Shown piece by piece: positions 16,472-24,371 of a DNA stretch of 64,000 nt; positions within the stretch are counted from its first letter, which is position 1, and the number at the start of each line of letters is the position of its first letter. The notes below the pieces were generated by a model. That model was given only the letters and a program-made list of their open reading frames with translations, was not told the origin of the DNA and did not search any database. Source of the DNA: Bog-473 sp963753115 (GTDB taxonomy: Bacteria; Actinomycetota; Acidimicrobiia; Acidimicrobiales; RAAP-2). The stretch spans positions 17,121 through 81,120 of the forward strand of contig CAVWBB010000009.1 in NCBI GenBank assembly GCA_963753115.1, written 5' to 3'. The translations under genes and the position numbers were made by a program.

Positions 16472-17734
16472 GTGACGCAAGGTTGGCGCGTACAGCGAGT
16501 GGACCATCGGGACCCCTTAGCTCCCCTGGAGGACATCGTGCGCCTGATCGACCTGGCCGGCACGGCCACTGCTGCGGCGTACAGCCGGAGCGACGTGGTC
16601 GAGGCGCTCAACGAACAACAACCCGCTGCCGTGGCCTTCGGGTCGGGCCAGCTCGTCGGCGTCGCTGTCGCCCGGATCGCAGGTCGCGACGCCCACCTGC
16701 TGGCCCTGGCACTGCACCCGGCTTGGCGGAACCGGGGCATCGGTTCAGCGCTGCTGCGAGAACTCGACCAGGAGGCGATCCATCACGGCGCGCTGCGCGT
16801 GCTGGCGCTGGTCGAACCGGGTCAGGTTGGAGAGGTCGCGTTCGCGCACCAGGGTTTTGAGCGGGTCAACGGACTCCATTTCTATGTGCGGGCTGCCTCC
16901 ATGGTGCCCGAGGAGCTCGAGATCGTGGAGCGCTACGGCGGGCATTTCCCCCCGGCGGGCCTGTGGGAGGAGATGAAGGGGTTCTCGACGACCAAAGAGC
17001 TCCTCGAACGCCGGATCGTCGCTCCTCTCGCACATGCCGAACTGGCCGACAGCGTGGGCCTGCGCGCGCCCGCGGCAGTCATGCTGTTCGGGCCACCTGG
17101 CACCGGCAAGACCTCGTTTGCCCGAGCCGTGGCATCGCGGCTCTCATGGGCATTCGTCGAGCTCCATCCCTCCCTCCTCGGACCTGGCACCACGGGTGCG
17201 GCCACGTTGCGGGCTGCGTTGGACGACCTCGTGCACGTCGACCGCCTGGTGTGCTTCATTGACGAGGCTGACGAAATCGCTTCGGCGCGGGCGAGCCGAC
17301 CGGAGAGCCAGCCCATCGTGAACGAACTCCTCAAGGCCATTCCGGCCGTCAAGTCCCGTCCCGGTCGACTCATGGTGATGGCAACCAACTCGATAGCCTC
17401 CATCGACCCAGCCCTACTCCGACCGGGACGCTTTGACCTGATCATCCCGATCGGCGCGCCCGACAGCGCCGGCCGTGTCGAGCTCGCGGCCGAGTTCCTG
17501 CAGGAGTGCGATGCCGAGAGCATCGCGGAGCGTACGGAGGGGTTCACGCCTGCCGACTTCGCGCTGGCCGCGCAGCGAGCCTCCCAACTCGCCTTCGAGC
17601 GGGCGCTCGCCGGCGACGCGCCCGCGATCACATCCGCTGACTGTGTCGACGCGGTGTCTCGGACGCGTCCGAGTGTCCACCAGGAGGCGGCAGCCGCATT
17701 CGAGGAGGAGGCAACCGCCTTCGCCAGGCTCTGA
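16472..17734 (+). CDS. GNAT N-acetyltransferase fused to an AAA-type ATPase
   Basis: This 420-residue protein has two domains. Residues about 20-150 form a GNAT acetyltransferase with the acetyl-CoA loop RNRGIGSALL and a late strand GFERVNGLHFYVR. A linker rich in EELEIVERYGG follows. Residues about 185-395 form an AAA ATPase with Walker A GPPGTGKTS, Walker B CFIDEADE, and the second region of homology ATNS...PALLRPGRFD with the arginine finger. The ATPase resembles single-domain AAA unfoldases or remodellers. GTG 16472 was chosen because upstream in-frame sequence is Arg/Pro-rich noise. It is monocistronic. The acetyl acceptor and remodelled partner are unknown. Confidence 0.85.
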   Translation: MTQGWRVQRVDHRDPLAPLEDIVRLIDLAGTATAAAYSRSDVVEALNEQQPAAVAFGSGQLVGVAVARIAGRDAHLLALALHPAWRNRGIGSALLRELDQEAIHHGALRVLALVEPGQVGEVAFAHQGFERVNGLHFYVRAASMVPEELEIVERYGGHFPPAGLWEEMKGFSTTKELLERRIVAPLAHAELADSVGLRAPAAVMLFGPPGTGKTSFARAVASRLSWAFVELHPSLLGPGTTGAATLRAALDDLVHVDRLVCFIDEADEIASARASRPESQPIVNELLKAIPAVKSRPGRLMVMATNSIASIDPALLRPGRFDLIIPIGAPDSAGRVELAAEFLQECDAESIAERTEGFTPADFALAAQRASQLAFERALAGDAPAITSADCVDAVSRTRPSVHQEAAAAFEEEATAFARL

Positions 17735-17845
17735 CCTGCCCCCGAGGCGTCGCTTACGCCGCGAATGGCGGACGGCGCTGACGGTGGCTCGCAAAGCTGC
17801 GCCCGTCCTCGTTCTGGTCCTGAACAGGTGTGGCAGGCTTTTCGC

Positions 17846-18722
17846 ATGAAGGTCCACCTGGTCGACGGCACCTACGAGCTGTTCCGTCACTTCTTCGGCG
17901 CGCCGCCCCATCGCAACGCCGCCGGCGAGGAGGTGGCCGCGGTGCGGGGCGTGGTCAGCTCGGTCCTGCAATTGCTCGGAGAGGGGGCCACCCATGTCGG
18001 CGTGGCGACCGACCACGTCATCGAGTCCTTCCGCAACGACCTCTGGCCCGGCTACAAGACGGGCGAGGGCGTCGATCCGGAGCTCTGGTCCCAGGCCGGG
18101 CCCGCTCGAAGACGCCCTCATCGCCTTGGGCGTGTTGGTCTGGCCGATGGTCGAGCTCGAAGCGGACGACGCGCTGGCCAGCGGCGCGGTCGTGGCGGAC
18201 GAGGATTCCGACGTCGAGCAAGTCATCATCTGCACGCCCGACAAGGACCTCGGGCAGTGCGTGCGTGGGAACCGCATTGTGCAGCTGGACCGGCGCAAGG
18301 ACGTGGTGATCGACGAGGGGGGCGTCACCGCCAAGTTCGGCGTGGGTCCGACCTCCATCCCGGACTACCTGGCGCTCGTCGGTGACAGCGCGGACGGCTT
18401 CCCCGGGCTCGCCGGGTGGGGGGCCAAGTCCGCCGCCACCGTGCTGGCCCGATGGACCCACCTCGAAGACATCCCGACGGATCCCGCGGACTGGGATGTC
18501 ACGGTGCGGGGCGCCGCCAAGCTTGCAACGACGCTGCAGGAGTGTCATGACGAGGCGCGGCTCTTCAAGGAGCTGGCGACGCTGCGCATCGATCGCTCGC
18601 TGCTCACGAAGGTGGACGAATTGCGTTGGCGGGGGCCAACCAGCGACTTTGCTCAGCTGTGCGCCGACTTGGACGCGCCGGGGATCGCCCGGCGGGCCGA
18701 GGCGTTGGCCGCGGCACGCTGA
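17846..18722 (+). CDS. 5'-3' exonuclease / flap-endonuclease-like protein, apparent +1 frameshift near 18102
   Basis: The two halves lie in different frames. The first (ATG 17846 to about 18100) has LVDGTYELFRHFFG and SFRNDLWPGYKTGEG. The second (about 18104 to 18722) has VELEADDALAS, ICTPDKDLGQ and DYLALVGDSADGFPGLAGWG, then the helix-three-turn-helix. Together they make the complete Asp-rich active site and DNA-binding motif of the FEN/PolA N-terminal nuclease family (about 290 residues, no polymerase domain). Deleting one C from CCC at 18101-18103 restores one frame (WSQAGPLEDALIALG). No other damage is seen, so sequencing error or a very recent mutation is likely. The role would be 5' flap or RNA primer removal in DNA repair. 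Confidence 0.8.
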
Positions 18723-18727
18723 CGTAT

Positions 18728-18759
18728 CCGGCGACCCGGCGACCCGGCGACCCGGCGAC
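18728..18759. repeat. Four perfect tandem copies of an 8-bp unit (CCGGCGAC)
   Basis: CCGGCGAC is repeated four times without mismatch between the stop codons of the convergent nuclease and GH43 genes. The last copy ends at the first base of the GH43 stop codon. Tandem short repeats at a convergent 3' junction recur at 29995-30069 and 41746-41784 in this window. Confidence 0.9.
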
Positions 18760-20087
18760 TAGCCCGAGCTGGACACCGACGGCGCGGGGCCCGAGAACGT
18801 GAGCCGGCGGAGATAGAGGTCGCGGCTGTTGGGGAATCCCACGGCCCCGGGGACCCAGGCGTGGAACGCCATCCAGTAGTTGCCCGACCTGTCGGCGAAC
18901 ACGGACTCCCCGCCGGGCCCTGCGACACCCGGCCCGCTGGCCAGGATCGGTTTCGGCGAGGCGTCGCTGCAGGGGCCGAGCGGGCCCGTGCAGCTGGCGA
19001 CGCCGACCGCGTAGTTGCCGCTGTTCCAGTCGTTGCCCGAGTAGAAGAGGTAGTAGTGCCCACTCGTGACGACGAGATCGGGTGCCTCCACGGTGCCGGC
19101 CTCCCAGGGCTGGTCCGGTGCCAGCAGCGCGGTGGGGTTGGTCCCCGGGGGGAACGCCGTGCCTGACGGCGCGAGCTGCTGGGCCCAGATCTTCGATGAA
19201 CCCGGACCCCCCGATTTCCACACGAGGTAGGGCGTCCCGTTGGTATCGAGGAAGGACGCGGGGTCGATGGAGCCGCCGAGTGCCTTCTGGCATTCGAGAG
19301 GAGCGGTGGATCGGTCGGTGAAGGGGCCTTGGGGTTGGGCGGCGGTCGCCGCCGAGATGCACTCTTGTCCCGTGCCGGCCACGTCGACCGCGTAGTAGAG
19401 GACGAAGACCCCGCCGATGTTGGCGACCGCCGGGGCCCAGGTGTAGTTGGCCGAGGCCCAGGCGGGCAGGCTCGGCAGCGCGTTGCCGACCGCGGTCCAG
19501 TGGGAGCGGTCGGTCGAGTCGATGATCTGAATGTTGCCCGCCACCGAGTTGGTGGCGTAGGCGAAGTAGGTCTGGCCGACGAGGATCACGTCAGGGTCGG
19601 GGAAGTCGAAGGGGTAGACGAGGCCTGTGCTGGTGCCGCCCGCCAGCTGGGTGCACGCGCCCGAGACCGCCGAGATGTCCTTGGCCGCCTGCACGTTGTT
19701 GTTGGCGGCGATGTGCCCGAACGCGCTCTTCACACCCCCGAGGCAGGTCTGCAGCGTGTCGATGCCGAGTCCTTGGATGAACGCGTGCCCATTGGTGTTG
19801 GCCAGGTCCCCGTTGGTCGTGGCCAGCTGGCTCATCGTCGAGTCGATCGACGTCTGCAGCGCGTCGCGTTGTGCTTTCGTCACCGCCTTGGCGAACCGCG
19901 TGACGGCCACCTGGTGCCGCAGCGTGGCGAGGTGCGCGTCTGCTGCGGCGAGCGCGGCCTGTTCGGTGCGGCTCCGGGCCCGCGCCTGCACGTCGGTGAA
20001 GATCGCGGCGACGAGGACGCCGGCACCCAGCGTGACCGCGGCGAGCATGAGCCATCTCCGCCGCCGGGTTCGTCGGACGTCACCCAC
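18759..20087 (-). CDS. Membrane-anchored coiled-coil protein with C-terminal GH43-like glycosidase domain
   Basis: The protein has 442 residues. Residues 12-33 are a membrane segment after an Arg-rich start (TRRRRW), so the rest faces outside. Residues 35-100 are coiled-coil-like, and 112-147 hold a Cys-bracketed motif (LQTCLGGV ... AVSGAC). From about 155 a five-bladed-propeller GH43 domain begins. The likely base Asp is in FPDPDVILV, the modulator Asp in GSIDPASF, and the acid Glu in GTVEAPDLVV. The substrate is probably an arabinan, xylan or related polysaccharide. The GTG start overlaps the preceding gene by 8 bp, and that neighbour shares the same N-terminal architecture. Confidence 0.85.
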   Translation of the reverse strand: MGDVRRTRRRRWLMLAAVTLGAGVLVAAIFTDVQARARSRTEQAALAAADAHLATLRHQVAVTRFAKAVTKAQRDALQTSIDSTMSQLATTNGDLANTNGHAFIQGLGIDTLQTCLGGVKSAFGHIAANNNVQAAKDISAVSGACTQLAGGTSTGLVYPFDFPDPDVILVGQTYFAYATNSVAGNIQIIDSTDRSHWTAVGNALPSLPAWASANYTWAPAVANIGGVFVLYYAVDVAGTGQECISAATAAQPQGPFTDRSTAPLECQKALGGSIDPASFLDTNGTPYLVWKSGGPGSSKIWAQQLAPSGTAFPPGTNPTALLAPDQPWEAGTVEAPDLVVTSGHYYLFYSGNDWNSGNYAVGVASCTGPLGPCSDASPKPILASGPGVAGPGGESVFADRSGNYWMAFHAWVPGAVGFPNSRDLYLRRLTFSGPAPSVSSSG

Positions 20088-20592
20088 TGGACGCCTCCGC
20101 CGTGGTGCAACTGGTCGAGACGGCGTTCAACGCGGCGATGGCGCTGGCCTGCTTCCCGATGGCGATCTCGTTGAGGGCTTGCTCGACGCCCACCAGGCAG
20201 GCCTGCAGCGAGGTGATGAGCGTGGCTTGTTGCGACACGTGCGTCTGTGCGGCCGACAACGAGGTCTGGGCGCCCAGGAGTTGCGAGGAGTCCTGGTTGA
20301 GCGCCGTGGTGTCACTGCCGACCTGCGTCTTGAGGACGCCGAGGTCACGACGGACCTCCGCCAGCTGCATCGTCACGGTGTGCGTCCGCTGCCTGGTGAC
20401 GACGAGCGCGTCCTGCGCCCGGCCCTCGTCGTCGTGCGCCCGCACCTGGTCGGGGACGAGGTAGCCGAGGGCCGCCACGAACAGTGCGCCGGCCGCCAAC
20501 GCCAGCGTCCAGCGCACCCAGCGTGAAGGCCGTACGCGCCGGGGCGGCTCGGTCGGGAAAGGACGGCGTTCAGCTTCGAGCAGGCTCCTCAT
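20080..20592 (-). CDS. Membrane-anchored coiled-coil protein, paralogous to the N-terminus of the GH43 protein
   Basis: This 170-residue protein of unknown function has a basic start, a membrane helix at about 28-47 (WTLALAAGALFVAALGYLV), and a long coiled-coil-like region (55-128). The C-terminal motif SLQACLVGVEQALNEIA ends at AVSTSCTTAE. The two cysteines are 30 residues apart, exactly as in the downstream GH43 protein (C115 and C145 there, C132 and C162 here), so the two share a domain. ATG 20592 gives the natural basic-plus-TM start; an upstream GTG would only add Arg-rich sequence. It could follow livF in one transcript, 96 bp downstream. Confidence 0.82.
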   Translation of the reverse strand: MRSLLEAERRPFPTEPPRRVRPSRWVRWTLALAAGALFVAALGYLVPDQVRAHDDEGRAQDALVVTRQRTHTVTMQLAEVRRDLGVLKTQVGSDTTALNQDSSQLLGAQTSLSAAQTHVSQQATLITSLQACLVGVEQALNEIAIGKQASAIAALNAVSTSCTTAEASSG

Positions 20593-20662
20593 CGCAGCTG
20601 CCTCGGTGCCTCCTCGCACGCCGGCGACACGCCGCCGTGTCTGTGGGCATTGTGGCACCACC

Positions 20663-20678
20663 GCCGGGCTTGCCCGGC
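20663..20678 (-). terminator. Hairpin after livF
   Basis: GCCGGGC-TT-GCCCGGC is a perfect 7-bp inverted repeat 11 bp after the livF stop. It lies in the 96-bp gap before the coiled-coil gene on the same strand. There is no T-tract, so it may be a weak or factor-assisted terminator, or an mRNA 3'-end stabiliser. Confidence 0.4.
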
Positions 20679-20688
20679 GCGCCCCCGG

Positions 20689-21402
20689 TCAGGCCCCGAG
20701 ATAGCTGGTCGACAGCGCTTCTTCCATCTCGGCCGGGGACCCCCGGTGCGCGATGACGCCCTGCAGGACCACGGCGGCGCTGTCGGCGATGGGCAGTGCG
20801 GTGCGGGCGAACTGCTCGACCAGCAGGATGGAGAGTCCGGCCTCCGCGAGCTGGCGGACTTTCTCATAGAGCTGCCCGACAACGATCGGCGCCAGACCCA
20901 TGGAGAGTTCGTCGAGCAGCAGGATCTTGGGATCGGTGGCGAAGGCCCGAGCCAGCGCCAGCATCTGCTGCTCACCCCCGGACAGTGTCCCGGCCATCTG
21001 CTTCCGCCGCCCGCTGAGCTGCGGGAATTGGGAGAAGGCCACCTCCTCGATGCGGTCCATCGGGATCCCGACCTGGGTGGCCATGAGGAGGTTCTCCCGC
21101 ACGCTGAGGTTGGGGAAGATCCCCCGCCCTTCGGGCACGGTGCAGACGCCCCGCCGGGCACGATCGTCCGCCGACGTCCGGGTGACCGCGGTGCCTTCGA
21201 AGCAGACCTCACCGCCGCTCGCGGCCAGGGTGCCCGCGCAGACGTTGAGCATGGTCGTCTTCCCGCCCCCGTTGGGGCCGAGCAGGGCCATGACCGATCC
21301 GGACGCCACCGCGAGGTCGACGCCGTGGACGACCTCAATCGGTCCGTAGCCGGCGCGCACGTTGCGCAGCTCCAGGATCGGCGGGGCCTCGGGCACGGTC
21401 AT
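20689..21402 (-). CDS. livF: ABC transporter ATP-binding protein, LivF type
   Basis: This 237-residue nucleotide-binding subunit belongs to a branched-chain amino acid-type uptake transporter. Walker A is GPNGGGKTT (a Gly replaces the usual Ala), the signature is LSGGEQQMLALARA, and Walker B is ILLLDELSMGLAP with the LivF-typical GLAP ending. The start ATG overlaps the livG stop as ATGA. It is the last transport gene of the substrate-binding protein - LivHM - LivG - LivF operon. Confidence 0.93.
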   Translation of the reverse strand: MTVPEAPPILELRNVRAGYGPIEVVHGVDLAVASGSVMALLGPNGGGKTTMLNVCAGTLAASGGEVCFEGTAVTRTSADDRARRGVCTVPEGRGIFPNLSVRENLLMATQVGIPMDRIEEVAFSQFPQLSGRRKQMAGTLSGGEQQMLALARAFATDPKILLLDELSMGLAPIVVGQLYEKVRQLAEAGLSILLVEQFARTALPIADSAAVVLQGVIAHRGSPAEMEEALSTSYLGA

Positions 21403-22127
21403 GGGGCACCGAGATACGCGTTGACGACGACCGGGTCGTCCTTGATCTGTTCGGGGGGGCCGCTGGCGATGACCAGGCCGTAGTCGAGGACGTGGATGTG
21501 CTCGCACGTGCCCATCACCAAACCGACGTCGTGCTCGACCAGGCAGATCGCGAGGTCGCGCTCGTCCACGAGCTGGCGCAACAGACGCCCGAACGCCTCC
21601 GTCTCCTGCTCCGTCTGTCCGGACGCTGGCTCGTCGAGCAGGAGGATCTTCGGTTGCGTCATGAGCGCACGCGCCACCTCCACGACCCGGGCCCGGCCCG
21701 TCGGCAACTCACTCACTTCGCGATCGGCCACGTCACCCAGCCCGACGAGCTCAATGATGCGGTCGGTCTCGGTGCCGACATTGATGCGGCCGCGCCGACT
21801 CCAGGTGTTCCGGATCTCACCGGCCACCTGGATGTTGTCGCGCACGGTGAGCGAGGTGAAGAGTTCGAGCCGCTGGTAGGTGCGCGACAGTCCACGGCGG
21901 GCGCGGCGGGCCGGACCCGCCGTGGTCACGTCGTGGCCGTCGATGATCACGCGCCCAGACTTGGGAGCCAACAACCCGCTGACGACGTTGAACAACGTCG
22001 TCTTCCCGGCTCCGTTCGGTCCGATGAGGCCGGTGACGCCTCCCTCGGCCACGGTGAGCGACACGTCGCTCAGGACCTGGGCCCCCCCGAAGGCCACGCA
22101 GACCTCTGAGATCTCAAGGACGGGCAT
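21399..22127 (-). CDS. livG: ABC transporter ATP-binding protein, LivG type
   Basis: This 242-residue ATPase has Walker A GPNGAGKTTL, the LivG-typical early RTYQRLELF Q-loop and Walker B ILLLDEPASGQ. The C-terminal AYLGAP tail is characteristic of Liv ATPases. The signature loop is unusual: ELPTGRARVVEVARAL replaces LSYGQQRRLEIARAL. One ATPase site may therefore be weak, as in heterodimeric ABC pairs. It overlaps the end of the permease gene and is coupled to livF by ATGA. Confidence 0.92.
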   Translation of the reverse strand: MPVLEISEVCVAFGGAQVLSDVSLTVAEGGVTGLIGPNGAGKTTLFNVVSGLLAPKSGRVIIDGHDVTTAGPARRARRGLSRTYQRLELFTSLTVRDNIQVAGEIRNTWSRRGRINVGTETDRIIELVGLGDVADREVSELPTGRARVVEVARALMTQPKILLLDEPASGQTEQETEAFGRLLRQLVDERDLAICLVEHDVGLVMGTCEHIHVLDYGLVIASGPPEQIKDDPVVVNAYLGAP

Positions 22128-24316
22128 CGACCACGCCCTCGATCATCGGTTCGGCCGCGGCTGTCGGCACCGGCCGCTCCCGGACCGGAGGTGCGCTGGC
22201 AGGGGGAGCGAACGCCTCCGGTTCCACGAGCCGGCCCACCGCCGGCAGCGCGATGGCGATCAGACGCGGTGGCCAGCACCAGCCACCAGTTGCCCATCAC
22301 CTTGGTCAGCACGAGCAGGTAGGCGACGATCTCGGCCATCACCCCGAGAAGCAGAACGCCCTTGGCCTGCCAGAGCGGCTTGTACCGCCGGATGATGTCG
22401 GGGACCGCCCCGCTCGGGTTGCGCCCGAGGCTGACGCCGATCAGTGCGGGCGCCACCAACGAGAGGTTGGCCATGACGCTCCAGAAGCCGCCGCCGCCCG
22501 CATCCGTGCTGAGGTTGGAGAAGGTGGACGTGAGGGCCTGGAACGCGGTCCCGGCCAGGATCCCGCCCATGAGCGCGCCCGACACGTTGCCGATGCCTCC
22601 GACCACGGTCAACATGACGAGGGCCAGGCTGATGAAGATGATGAATGTGTTGCCGTTGACGCTGACCGACGCCGACGAGAGGAGGATGCCTCCGAGGCCG
22701 GCGATGGCGGCCGAGATCATGAAGACCGACAGCTTGAGCTTGATCAGGTTCTGGCCCAGCGTCGCCGCCGCGGCGGGACTGTCCTTCATGGCGGTCAGGC
22801 GTCGCCCGTAGTTGCTGCGCCGCAGGGCCACCAGGCCGATGCCGATCAGAATGAAGATCAGGGTCGACACGGTCAGGAACGTCTTGGACGAGCTGAGGTC
22901 GACGGGACCGATCTTCACCGGCGGGATCTGCAGCGTGCCGTTGGGGAAGATCGAGTAGTTGAGGTGGAAGATCGGCAGCACGTGGGGAGCGATGTCGGCG
23001 ATGATCATGTCGGAGACGAAGACGCCGAAGGCCAGCGTCGCCAGCGCCAGGTACAGGCCGCGCAGGCGGAGCGCGGGCAGCGCGATCAGGCCCCCCACGA
23101 CGGCCGTGACGGCGATCCCGATCAACAGCCCCCACGGCGTGATCCGCTGCGCCAGCCCCGTGCCCGAGAGGCCGAGGTGGAACACAATGATGGTGGCGAT
23201 CGCCCCGAAGGAGACGGGCGCCAGGTTGATCTCGCCGGCATAGCCGGTGAGCAGGGTGAGCGACAGGGCGATGATGCCGAAGATGATCCCGACGGTCAGC
23301 GACCCCATGTCGCTCGAGCCCATGACCTGTTCGAGCGCCACCACCACGAGCAGCAGGATCACGCCCCAGGTGACGGCGGAGCGCATGGTGGGGACGGTGA
23401 AGCGCTCCCTCGTGCGCAACAGGGTGGCGCCGCGCAGGCGGTCCTGGGGCAACACGATCAGCACGACGAAGAGCACGATCATGGGCAGTGCGATGCGGAA
23501 GTTCGAGGCCCAGGACCACGATTCGGGGAAGTACCCCAACACGTAGGTGCTCGCCAGCCCGAGGACGAGCGCGCCGGCGAACGTCAGCCAGATGCTGCGC
23601 AGCCGGCCGAACATGGCCGCGGCGATGGAGTCCAGCACGAGCAGGGTCAGCACGTGGACGTCGAGGGTGCCGCCGCTGATCGGGGTGATGAGCACGCCGG
23701 CCAGCGCGGCCAGGGCGCCACCGAGGGCCCAGGAGAATGCGGCCAGCCGCTCCGGCCGCCCGCCGTTGAGTTGGAGCAGCGCGGGATTGTCGACGACGGC
23801 GCGCATGGCCACACCTGTGCGGGTGCTCGTGAAGAGCAGCCGGATGCCGACGGCGATGAGGACGCCGCAGGCCAGCGCGATCGCCTCGTGATCGGTGACG
23901 TAGACGCCGAGCACCTTGAACTTCGCGGTGTTGCCGAAGAAGAGGCCGTCGGTCCGGGGAACGCCGGGGCTCCAGATCCACTGGGCCAGCGCGATCAACC
24001 CCAGCATGATGCCGATGGTGACCACGATCTTGGTCACGTCAGCCGTCTGGCGCAGTCCCCGCATGATCCCGACATAGAGCACCATGCCCAGCAGGGGGGC
24101 CAGGACCACCAGCACGGCGAAGAGCGCGAGCGGCGCCGGCCAGTTCCAGCCGTAGCGGAACTGCCAGTAGGTGAACGCGGCCAGCATGGCCATGGCACCC
24201 TGGGCGAAGTTGAAGATGCCCGAGGTCGTATAGGTGAGGACGAGGCCCGAGGCCGCGATCCCGTAGACCGCGCCGGTGACCAGCCCGAGGATGGTGTAGG
24301 TGAGGAACAGGTGCAT
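22070..24316 (-). CDS. Fused LivH-LivM branched-chain amino acid-type ABC permease, apparent frameshift near its C-terminus
   Basis: The 748-codon frame joins two permeases. A LivH-like half (about 1-290; LGLVTGAVYGIAASGLVLTY, FNFAQGAMAML) is followed by a LivM-like half (about 310-690; TLLTGYAGEINLAP, LRLRGLYLALATLAFG). In related operons they are often separate genes. The last 64 codons lose membrane character (SDRHRAAGG...). Removing one base at 22264 instead gives VLATALIAIALPAVG, a perfect continuation of the last helix, and a tail ending at 22114, 14 bp inside livG. A single-base insertion or sequencing error is therefore likely. Function: membrane channel of the transporter. Confidence 0.88.
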   Translation of the reverse strand: MHLFLTYTILGLVTGAVYGIAASGLVLTYTTSGIFNFAQGAMAMLAAFTYWQFRYGWNWPAPLALFAVLVVLAPLLGMVLYVGIMRGLRQTADVTKIVVTIGIMLGLIALAQWIWSPGVPRTDGLFFGNTAKFKVLGVYVTDHEAIALACGVLIAVGIRLLFTSTRTGVAMRAVVDNPALLQLNGGRPERLAAFSWALGGALAALAGVLITPISGGTLDVHVLTLLVLDSIAAAMFGRLRSIWLTFAGALVLGLASTYVLGYFPESWSWASNFRIALPMIVLFVVLIVLPQDRLRGATLLRTRERFTVPTMRSAVTWGVILLLVVVALEQVMGSSDMGSLTVGIIFGIIALSLTLLTGYAGEINLAPVSFGAIATIIVFHLGLSGTGLAQRITPWGLLIGIAVTAVVGGLIALPALRLRGLYLALATLAFGVFVSDMIIADIAPHVLPIFHLNYSIFPNGTLQIPPVKIGPVDLSSSKTFLTVSTLIFILIGIGLVALRRSNYGRRLTAMKDSPAAAATLGQNLIKLKLSVFMISAAIAGLGGILLSSASVSVNGNTFIIFISLALVMLTVVGGIGNVSGALMGGILAGTAFQALTSTFSNLSTDAGGGGFWSVMANLSLVAPALIGVSLGRNPSGAVPDIIRRYKPLWQAKGVLLLGVMAEIVAYLLVLTKVMGNWWLVLATASDRHRAAGGGPARGTGGVRSPCQRTSGPGAAGADSRGRTDDRGRGRCPSLRSQRSAWPSGGPRS

Positions 24317-24371
24317 GGCCGGAGCTCCTGTCGCTCAGGTCAGGTGTCCGGCGAGCTGACGTTCTGGGCGC

